10,361 nt of DNA from an uncultured Collinsella sp. (GTDB lineage Bacteria > Actinomycetota > Coriobacteriia > Coriobacteriales > Coriobacteriaceae). Shown in pieces: positions 1-5,485 of the stretch (its first letter is position 1; each line of letters starts with the position of its first letter). The translations under genes and the position numbers were made by a program. The notes beneath the pieces are model-generated. The model made no database searches and was not told where the DNA came from. It saw only the letters and a list, made by a program, of their open reading frames with translations. The DNA lies in assembly GCA_934654795.1 (NCBI GenBank), contig CAKUGT010000038.1:1-10361 (forward strand), written 5' to 3'.

Positions 1-441
1 ACGCAGGGCGGCGCGGCGGCGCATGGTGTGCGCAAAGTCACGATTGATCAGGCCAAGATCGCCAGCCCAGGCACCGCAGAAATTGCAGCGTGTAAACTGC
101 GCCTCGACGGCGGCGCACAGCTCGATCGTGGCATCGCCGTCATAAATAGCCTCTGCACCCCAAGGGGTCGAGAACTCTGCGGCAAGAGCGCCGATGACAT
201 GCCCCATAGCGGCAAGGGTCACTGCCGACACATGTTGCTCGTAGGGCATCGACAGCTCATTGGTGATCAGAATGCCGTCCACGCCACCCGACTGCAGCGC
301 TTCGAGATCGCGCTTGGCGGCATCGATCACGCGCGAAACGCTGCCACCCGGATAATACAGAGGATCGCCAGGCAGCGGCTGCAGATGCAGCATGCCAATG
401 ACCGGTTTCTCGGTCCCAAACATCGAAGCCATAAACGACAT
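1..441 (-). CDS. BtpA/SgcQ-family TIM-barrel protein (3' end outside window)
   Basis: Partial gene: the first 147 codons are present and the reading frame runs off the left edge. My translation opens MSFMASMFGTEKPVIGML, followed by HLQPLPGDP, LYYPGGS and GGVDGILITNELSMPY. The family signature VIGMLHL(x)PLPG(D/S)P plus the GVDGI-(x)-NE strand is typical of BtpA proteins, which include SgcQ of the E. coli sgc sugar cluster. They are predicted TIM-barrel proteins of uncertain biochemistry, named for a cyanobacterial photosystem I phenotype but common in sugar and nucleoside gene clusters. The start at 441 is set by AAGGAG seven bases upstream; later Met codons (residues 4 and 7) lack a site. It is the last visible gene of the operon, 41 bases after the YjbQ gene. 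A Cys-rich patch (TRCNFCGAW, around residue 119) sits where relatives usually read RVN-(x)-(x)-(x)-GA, so the pocket may be altered. Family call is firm; function is unknown. Confidence 0.85.
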   Translation of the reverse strand, partial: MSFMASMFGTEKPVIGMLHLQPLPGDPLYYPGGSVSRVIDAAKRDLEALQSGGVDGILITNELSMPYEQHVSAVTLAAMGHVIGALAAEFSTPWGAEAIYDGDATIELCAAVEAQFTRCNFCGAWAGDLGLINRDFAHTMRRRAALR

Positions 442-482
442 GGTCAATCTCCTTTAGCTCACCGATTCGCAGGCATCAGCTA

Positions 483-911
483 CTACTCGCCCAGCACCTC
501 AACGTACACTTTTCGCTTCTGAGGCCCATCGAACTCCGCAAGGTAGATGTTCTGGGCCCCGCCACATACAATGTGACCGTCTTGAACGGGGAAGAAGCAG
601 CTATTGCCGCAAATCATGCTCTTGATATGGCCACAGGAGTTATTGCCCGTGGCGCCATAGCTCGGCAAGAAATGCGCATGCGCATAGGGGGCATCGGGCG
701 GGGCAATGCGATCGAGCGTCTCCATGAGATCGGTCTCCACGCACGGAAGCCCCTCGTTCACCACGATACCGCAAGTCGTATGCGACAAAATAATCGCTGC
801 CAGTCCATCGGTCACCGCACTACGCTCGATGGCGGCATGCACATCTTCTGTGATGTCGATGAACTGGTCGGGCGCCGTCGATAGATAGCTCAATGTCTCG
901 AGTGTCACCAT
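483..911 (-). CDS. YjbQ / UPF0047 family protein
   Basis: A 142-residue protein covering the whole single-domain UPF0047 (YjbQ) fold, usually about 130-150 residues. Visible family motifs are QFIDIT (17-22), SHTTCGIVVNEG (43-54, with His44 and Glu53), GHIKSMICG (94-102, His95) and the C-terminal block GGAQNIYLAEFDGP ending VEVLGE. E. coli YjbQ has a weak thiamine-phosphate synthase activity, but the physiological role of the family is unsettled. I prefer the ATG at 911: it follows GGTGAT at seven bases and sits one base after the TGA of the upstream amidohydrolase. ATG at 920 or GTG at 923 would also be in frame, overlapping that gene and lying on top of the Shine-Dalgarno. The tight junction implies translational coupling. 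Unusual here are the loop before His95, which reads LPSYGATGNNSCG rather than the common Asp-rich DDGNGH-like sequence, and five Cys residues. Placement inside a catabolic operon suggests a pathway role rather than thiamine synthesis, but that is inference. Confidence 0.87.
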   Translation of the reverse strand: MVTLETLSYLSTAPDQFIDITEDVHAAIERSAVTDGLAAIILSHTTCGIVVNEGLPCVETDLMETLDRIAPPDAPYAHAHFLPSYGATGNNSCGHIKSMICGNSCFFPVQDGHIVCGGAQNIYLAEFDGPQKRKVYVEVLGE

Positions 912-912
912 G

Positions 913-1773
913 TCACTCATCACCTTTCAGAAAACGCAGCGCCGTGCCGGAATACAGATTCTCCCGCGTCTCATCGCGCATGGGCACAGCATCAAGCGCC
1001 CGCTTGAGCTTGAAGGCGCGGAAGCGTGGCGTATTGCTGGCAAACATCACCTGATGCGACAGGGCCCGCTCATACCACAGCGGTCCCATATCGACGGTGA
1101 AGAGCCGCTGCATCATCTCTTCGGGCGAATCGATATAGGTAATAGAGGTATCCGTATAGCAATTGGGATACTTGAGCAGCATCGCCACGGTTTCGCGCAC
1201 CCAGGGCCAGCCAAAGTGAGTCAGGTTAAAGCGCACATCCGGATGCGTTGCGATGGTGTGCTCAAACGCAAGCGGGTGGCTTCGTGAAAGCTCCGCACCC
1301 GGCTCCCAGGACATACCGGCATGAAAAACCACCGGCTTGTTGTAGCGCTCACAGAGCTTGTAGAGCGGCTCGGCAACGGCATCGTCGGGCGCAAAACCCT
1401 GCTTTGCCGGATGCAGGCAGAGCCCCTTGGCCCCCAGCTCGGTAAAGGCTCGCTCCAGTTCATCGGCGGCGCCACTCACTTGCGGGTCCACGCTCGCAAA
1501 TCCCCATAGACGATCGGGGTGCGCAGCAACAAGCGCGGCAACCTGGTCGTTGGTGCCAAAGTGCCCGCCGCACGCCGTGGTCACATCGAGCGGCATGAGC
1601 ACGCTTTTCCGTACATCGCAGACATCCATCTCGGCCACGAGCTCATCCCAGTCCATGGGGCCCATGTGCCCCATGCCAAACTCACGCTCCCAAAAACCAA
1701 AGCCGTCTGGCTCGTCGCCTGGCGTATAGATCTCGCCGTAGAGCATGGGCTGGACCAGCATATCGATTACCAT
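913..1773 (-). CDS. Amidohydrolase family (COG2159-like) TIM-barrel protein with altered metal site
   Basis: A 286-residue protein with the order of elements of Amidohydro_2 (COG2159) enzymes: an N-terminal VID strand, GFASVDP (91-97), GAKGLCLHP (114-122), VVFHAG (148-153), NLTHFGWPW (183-191), a CYTDTS strand (205-210) and MFASNTPRF (243-251), then the typical ENLYSGTALRFL ending. Members hydrolyse or decarboxylate small carboxylic substrates. The second and third metal-ligand regions are present (His151, His186). The canonical His-x-His after the first Asp reads Leu6-Val-Gln8, and the Asp of the GSD motif is Asn247. Catalysis is therefore either metal-independent, differently liganded, or lost. 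The start at 1773 has AAGGAG with a six-base spacer. It follows the second PfkB kinase by 27 bases, and its TGA stop lies one base before the YjbQ start. A substrate cannot be named; a lactonase, hydrolase or non-catalytic role are all possible. Confidence 0.83.
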   Translation of the reverse strand: MVIDMLVQPMLYGEIYTPGDEPDGFGFWEREFGMGHMGPMDWDELVAEMDVCDVRKSVLMPLDVTTACGGHFGTNDQVAALVAAHPDRLWGFASVDPQVSGAADELERAFTELGAKGLCLHPAKQGFAPDDAVAEPLYKLCERYNKPVVFHAGMSWEPGAELSRSHPLAFEHTIATHPDVRFNLTHFGWPWVRETVAMLLKYPNCYTDTSITYIDSPEEMMQRLFTVDMGPLWYERALSHQVMFASNTPRFRAFKLKRALDAVPMRDETRENLYSGTALRFLKGDE

Positions 1774-1800
1774 CTTGCACTCCTTTCCAGGTGTTTGTTC

Positions 1801-2601
1801 CTAGTACGGTTCGAACGACCCAATGACTCGGGACGAAAGCTCGGCACCGGCACGCATGCATGCCGGCACGTCAAGCCCATCCAGTACACCCTTGGTGAAT
1901 CCGGCGATATACGAGTCGCCGGCGCCCACGGTATTGACGACCTTCTCGGCCGGCACGATCCCACATTCATAGAAGCGCTCACCGTCATAGGCGATGCTCC
2001 CCTTCTCGCCAAGCGTGGCGACCGCCACGCGCGGACCCAGCTCCTGCACATGGCGCACCCAGTCGCGCAGCTCCGCACTATCCTCCTCAAACGACATAAA
2101 GGCATAGTCCACGTAAGGAAAATGGCTCTCACAGGTGTATTCGGGATCCTGACTAAACACCGAAAAGTCCATGACAACGGTCTTGCCTGCCTCGTGCCAT
2201 TCGGGCAGCAGGTCTAAGCAGTTTCCAAACAGGTCGGTATGGATGACATCGTGCTCCAGGATAAATGCCCGGTCACCATCGTTTGGCCGGTACGTTTCCA
2301 TAACACCGTCAATCGCCTCGAGATGTACGCGGTCGACGCCGTCCTTCAACGCCATGAGCATCACCGAGGTATCGCCGTCCTCCACGCGAAGATGCGAGAT
2401 GTCGAACCCCTCGGCAGCCAGCGCCTCGCGCATCTTGTCTCCGTACTCGTCCTTTCCGACAACCGACACCGCAGATACCGATACGCCCATTCGCGCCAGA
2501 TGGATACCCCAGTCGATGCCATTGCCAGTCGGATAGAACACACCGATGTTTTGATACACGTCCGCACAGCAGAAGCCAGCTGCGCATGCTTTGATATCCA
2601 T
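1801..2601 (-). CDS. PfkB-family sugar kinase, FrlD-like (second, divergent copy)
   Basis: A 266-residue ribokinase/PfkB-family kinase that would phosphorylate a sugar hydroxyl with ATP in the cytosol. Motifs in order: N-terminal CCADVYQ (11-17), TGNGIDW (25-31) in the sugar-binding segment, VGKDEYGDKM (48-57), DGDRAFILEHDVIHTDLFGN (108-127), VMDFSVFS (143-150), ATLGEKGSIAYDG (195-207) and the catalytic NTVGAGDSYIAGF (223-235), with Asp229 the expected catalytic base. Overall it tracks E. coli FrlD (fructoselysine 6-kinase) and the neighbouring kinase, but the usual PGGNAVN segment is PTGNGID, so sugar recognition probably differs. I chose ATG 2601 because GGAGAAG lies about five bases upstream; a TTG at 2616 is in frame but has no site. 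A terminator-like hairpin sits seven bases upstream of the Shine-Dalgarno. The stop is followed 27 bases later by the amidohydrolase. Kinase fold is confident; substrate is unknown. Confidence 0.88.
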   Translation of the reverse strand: MDIKACAAGFCCADVYQNIGVFYPTGNGIDWGIHLARMGVSVSAVSVVGKDEYGDKMREALAAEGFDISHLRVEDGDTSVMLMALKDGVDRVHLEAIDGVMETYRPNDGDRAFILEHDVIHTDLFGNCLDLLPEWHEAGKTVVMDFSVFSQDPEYTCESHFPYVDYAFMSFEEDSAELRDWVRHVQELGPRVAVATLGEKGSIAYDGERFYECGIVPAEKVVNTVGAGDSYIAGFTKGVLDGLDVPACMRAGAELSSRVIGSFEPY

Positions 2602-2618
2602 AGTCTTCTCCAGCAATC

Positions 2619-2647
2619 AAAAAGGGGCCCACCCAAGGCGAGCCCCT
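2619..2647 (-). terminator. Intra-operon terminator-like hairpin
   Basis: Read on the minus strand the sequence is AGGGGCTCGC, loop CTTGG, GTGGGCCCCT, then T4 after the paired T. The stem is 10 bp with two G-U wobbles and has the form of an intrinsic terminator. It lies in the 118-base gap between the two kinase genes, just before the Shine-Dalgarno of the second. It could lower expression of the distal genes, act as an attenuator, or define a processed mRNA end. I see no convincing promoter between it and the upstream gene. Confidence 0.7.
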
Positions 2648-2719
2648 ATCCGAATTCCGATGTAATCTCGCGTCAGTCAGCCAAGGCTTCAGCCCCAAGC
2701 CGCCCAGCGCTTTCTTAGG

Positions 2720-3583
2720 CTACTCGGCGATCGGAGCTCCGTGGCCCCAGGAGCCTTCCATGCCGCATACGGTCGAGGCAAATCCAGCCGCAAAATCGAG
2801 CGCACGCTCAATGGCCTCAGGTCCGTCCTCGCCGCGCTTGGCGGAATCGAGGTAGCACATCAGGAATGAAGTCAGGAACGAGTCGCCGGCTCCCATGGTG
2901 TCCTTCATGTCCGTTACGGGCTTTGCCAGCTGGCGATAGTAGCGCTCGCCGTCATAGGCGATGCAGCCCTCGGCGCCCGCCGTCGCAGACACAAAGCGCG
3001 GACCCAGGCTCTTCACCCAGGCGAGGCGCTCGCGAATCTCATCCTCGCTCGCAGCGTCCGCGGCGCTAAAGAAGGCGAAGTCGACAAACGGGGCAATCTG
3101 CTCATAGTATTCATCGGTGGAATCGTCCGAGAAGTCAAACGATACGGTGATGCCCGCAGCCTTCAGCTTGGGGAGCTCGCGCTCGGTAAAGCAGTAGTTG
3201 CCCGAGTGGACTACGTCGAACTGCTTCATGTATGCCAGATCAAAGCGATCGAGCACATAGCGCGCATCGCCACGGATGCCGCCCTCATTGGAGCCGAGGA
3301 ATACGCGGTCGCCATCGACCACGGTCACACGCGCCGCGCCATTCTCGCCAATAAGCTGCTCGCACTTAGCGAGCTCAATGCCCTCGTCCTCAAGACTTGC
3401 AATCACATGCTCGGCAGCGGCGTCGTTGCCAAAGATGCCCATATATGCAGAGCGCGCAGCACCGCACTTCTTGGCGTAAACGGCAAAATTCACCGCATTG
3501 CCGCCGGGATACATGGTATGGATATGCTCATAGCGATCGACGACGTTGTCACCAAACCCGAGCGCGTTAACGTTAAAAGCCAT
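2720..3583 (-). CDS. PfkB-family kinase, fructoselysine 6-kinase (FrlD)-like
   Basis: A 287-residue ribokinase/PfkB-family kinase. E. coli FrlD phosphorylates fructoselysine at O6 using ATP, and this protein carries the same sequence pattern: GDNVVDRY (11-18), MYPGGNAVNFAVYAKKCG (24-41), FGNDAAAEHV (51-60), GDRVFLGSNEGGI (91-103), FDVVHSG (122-128), VSFDFSDD (147-154) and the ATP and catalytic motif DTMGAGDSFLTSF (228-240), with Asp234 the expected base. It ends in a GSWGHG-like tail reminiscent of the FrlD HGAW end. Size and motif spacing are normal. ATG 3583 is supported by GGAAGGA eight bases upstream, and that site overlaps the stop of the SIS-domain gene 14 bases away, so coupling is likely. 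Adjacent FrlB- and FrlC-like genes support an Amadori-compound 6-kinase, but a different ketose conjugate is possible. Of the two kinases in the operon this is the closer to FrlD. Confidence 0.9.
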   Translation of the reverse strand: MAFNVNALGFGDNVVDRYEHIHTMYPGGNAVNFAVYAKKCGAARSAYMGIFGNDAAAEHVIASLEDEGIELAKCEQLIGENGAARVTVVDGDRVFLGSNEGGIRGDARYVLDRFDLAYMKQFDVVHSGNYCFTERELPKLKAAGITVSFDFSDDSTDEYYEQIAPFVDFAFFSAADAASEDEIRERLAWVKSLGPRFVSATAGAEGCIAYDGERYYRQLAKPVTDMKDTMGAGDSFLTSFLMCYLDSAKRGEDGPEAIERALDFAAGFASTVCGMEGSWGHGAPIAE

Positions 3584-3597
3584 GGTATCTATCCTTC

Positions 3598-4566
3598 CTA
3601 GTACTCAACAACGCCCATGTAGCGGCGGAAGTCGGGGTCGTGATCGAACACCTTGCCGCGCGCTGCACGCAGCTCGCAGTTCATAGCGTAGAACAGCACC
3701 GGATCCAGATAAGCACGAACGCTCGCCGGCACGGCCTCCATACCGTACTCCTTGGCATCAAGCACCATCAGCGTGTCGGTATGGGTCTCGAGGAACGCCA
3801 GGGCGCGCTCGTCCATAGGACGGCACTCGCTCGAGCCCATCTGCAAGAAGTAGAAGACGCCATCCTGGGTAGCCTCAAAGGGGCCATGGAAGTACTCGGC
3901 AGAGTGGATATAGCTGCAGTGCTGCCACTGCATCTCCATGAGCGAGCAGATGGCGAAGCCATACGTCTGGCTAAAGTTGGGACCGCTGCCCAGGATATAG
4001 AAGAACTCATGCTCCTGGCAAAGCTTGGCAAAGCGATCGCCCAGCTCGGCATTTACCTTTTCGCGTGCGGGAGGCAAAATCTTATCCATTTCGGCAATAC
4101 CGGCATACATGTCAGCGAGATCGGCGTAGCCCTCCTGCTGGTCGAGCAGCTCGGCCGCGAGCGACAGCGAGATGCCGGCAGGGACTTCGGCCTGCGGAAC
4201 GCCCTCGCCCCACGGGTACACCCAGGTGACCCACTTGCCAGTATCGATCTTGGAACCGGCGTTATCGGTCTGCGCGATCACCGTCGCGCCCGCGGCAAGG
4301 GCAATCTCGCAGCCCTCGACGACCTCGGGGGTATTGCCGCTGTGGCTGCAGGCAATGACCAGAGACTTCTCGCCCAGGCGACGGGGACGCATGATGTCGA
4401 ACTCACGGGCCGTATAGATATACGAGGTGAACGTCGTCGCCTCGCGCTGCAAGAGCTCATGGGCCGGAATCAGATCGATCATGGAGCCGCCGCAGGCAAT
4501 CCAGTAGACGCTGTCGAACTTGCCCTTCTCGGCAATTGCTTCCTTAATCAGATCATGTGCGTTCAT
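3598..4566 (-). CDS. SIS-domain sugar-phosphate deglycase/isomerase, FrlB-like
   Basis: A 322-residue double-SIS-domain protein of the GlmS/FrlB group. FrlB converts fructoselysine 6-phosphate to glucose 6-phosphate and lysine; the related FraB acts on 6-phosphofructose-aspartate. SIS domain 1 holds YWIACGGS (21-28) and IACSHSGNTPEVVEG (71-85), the phosphate-binding Ser/Thr loop. SIS domain 2 holds FYILGSGP (189-196) and YIHSAEYFHGPFEA (219-232). Glu224 and His227 occupy the E-x-x-H-G-P motif that carries the acid/base residues in FrlB and FraB. The C-terminus DFRRYMGVVEY closely resembles the end of E. coli FrlB. ATG 4566 is preferred because AAAGGA lies seven bases upstream; the in-frame ATG at 4614 has no site and would start within an intergenic hairpin. 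It sits between the FrlC-like and FrlD-like genes, as expected for this pathway. Confidence is good for deglycase-type chemistry, less so for the exact amine partner. Confidence 0.9.
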   Translation of the reverse strand: MNAHDLIKEAIAEKGKFDSVYWIACGGSMIDLIPAHELLQREATTFTSYIYTAREFDIMRPRRLGEKSLVIACSHSGNTPEVVEGCEIALAAGATVIAQTDNAGSKIDTGKWVTWVYPWGEGVPQAEVPAGISLSLAAELLDQQEGYADLADMYAGIAEMDKILPPAREKVNAELGDRFAKLCQEHEFFYILGSGPNFSQTYGFAICSLMEMQWQHCSYIHSAEYFHGPFEATQDGVFYFLQMGSSECRPMDERALAFLETHTDTLMVLDAKEYGMEAVPASVRAYLDPVLFYAMNCELRAARGKVFDHDPDFRRYMGVVEY

Positions 4567-4589
4567 GTTTAGTTCCTTTCCAGTTTGGC

Positions 4590-4619
4590 CGGCCACGCAT
4601 GACGTGTCTTGCATGGCCG
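4590..4619 (-). other. Intergenic mRNA hairpin between FrlC-like and FrlB-like genes
   Basis: On the minus strand CGGCCATGC and GCGTGGCCG pair over 9 bp (one G-U) around a 12-base loop. No U-run follows; a T5 run instead lies upstream of the stem, so it does not look like a terminator. A stem in a 66-base operon gap may stabilise or mark a processed end of the mRNA, setting different levels for the SIS gene and those before it. Confidence 0.5.
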
Positions 4620-4632
4620 AGCAAAAACTTAT

Positions 4633-5484
4633 CTAGTCAATCAGATACTTCTCGAAGGCGGCCATGTTCTTGGCATCTGCCGCCGCCGGGTCATCGTAGT
4701 AACGACCGTCCGTGATTTCCTGACCCAACATGCCATCGAAACCATGGGCGTTGAGCGTGGCGACGAAGGCATCCATATCGTGCTTGCCGTCGCCCCAGAC
4801 CAGATGGCCATAGGGGTCGCCATCGATAAAGTGCATCTCGTGGATCGCACCGTCGCCAAATGCGGCAAACCAGTCCTCGAGCGACTCACCAGCAACACCC
4901 ATTGCGGTCGTATCGACCATAGGCTGCAGATACGGACTCGCGACCTCATCGATCATGCGCTTGGCATCGGCGACGGTCGTCACAAGGTTGCTCTCCTCGG
5001 GACGCAGGCTCTCCATCGTTAGCACCAGACCGTGCTCGCCGGCATACTCCGCCAAGATGGATAGGTGCTCGCGGCTGCGCTTCCACGCCTCCTCGCGATC
5101 CTCGTCCCAGTCACCCCAACCCGAGTTTACGGACATGCGGTCGCATCCCAGCACCTCGGCAAGCTCGATGCCATGCTTGAAATACGCCAGGCTCCGCTGC
5201 TCGTGAAGCGGCTTACGGGCGCAATACTGCCATGGATAGACCACGTTCTCGGGACAGAGCGTCCGATAGCGCAGACCGCGGTCGGCGGCCTTTTTCGCCA
5301 GAGCCTCGGCCTCATAATACCCAGTGTGATCGAGCGTCACATGGGGCTCGGCGCACCACAGCTCGATGGACTCAAAGCCCAGGCGCTGTTGCGTATCCAA
5401 AAAATAGTCGAGCGACCACATGATGTAGTGGATGTTCATGCCCGCAATCTGCTCGCGTCGCAGCGTCGGTTTGGTTTCAGGCAT
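4633..5484 (-). CDS. Sugar phosphate isomerase/epimerase (TIM barrel), FrlC-like
   Basis: A 283-residue xylose-isomerase-like TIM-barrel protein. E. coli FrlC interconverts fructoselysine and its 3-epimer psicoselysine. Matching elements are LGFESIELWCAEPHV (35-49), LCPENVVYPWQY (76-87), TMESLRPEESNLV (156-168), PMVDTTAM (188-195), HEMHFIDGD (215-223), HLVWGDGKHDM (227-237) and FDGMLGQEIT (249-258). Glu158, Asp191, His218 and Glu256 fit the divalent-metal set of 3-epimerases, so it should be an active metal-dependent epimerase. The PEESN and GDGKHDM blocks particularly resemble FrlC. ATG 5484 has a strong AAGGAGG at six bases. That site lies inside the final codons of the YtcJ-like gene and the two genes are separated by one base, indicating translational coupling. 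The N-terminus is about 15 residues longer than in FrlC. An epimerase for another keto-sugar conjugate is the main alternative. Confidence 0.88.
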   Translation of the reverse strand: MPETKPTLRREQIAGMNIHYIMWSLDYFLDTQQRLGFESIELWCAEPHVTLDHTGYYEAEALAKKAADRGLRYRTLCPENVVYPWQYCARKPLHEQRSLAYFKHGIELAEVLGCDRMSVNSGWGDWDEDREEAWKRSREHLSILAEYAGEHGLVLTMESLRPEESNLVTTVADAKRMIDEVASPYLQPMVDTTAMGVAGESLEDWFAAFGDGAIHEMHFIDGDPYGHLVWGDGKHDMDAFVATLNAHGFDGMLGQEITDGRYYDDPAAADAKNMAAFEKYLID

Positions 5485-5485
5485 G

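Noticed and set aside
1519..2217. 232-codon plus-strand open frame across the amidohydrolase and second kinase
   Set aside because: It spans the ends of two well-supported minus-strand genes and their ribosome site, and shows no protein motif.
3640..4572. 310-codon plus-strand open frame opposite the SIS gene
   Set aside because: It mirrors the SIS-domain gene exactly, has no recognisable domain and no upstream ribosome site.
4567..4614. Upstream ATG for the SIS-domain gene
   Set aside because: It lies in an intergenic hairpin without a Shine-Dalgarno; the ATG at 4566 has one, and FrlB-like proteins do not need the extra residues.
4590..4619. Reading this hairpin as an intrinsic terminator
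   Set aside because: On the minus strand no U-run follows the stem, and on the plus strand A residues follow it.
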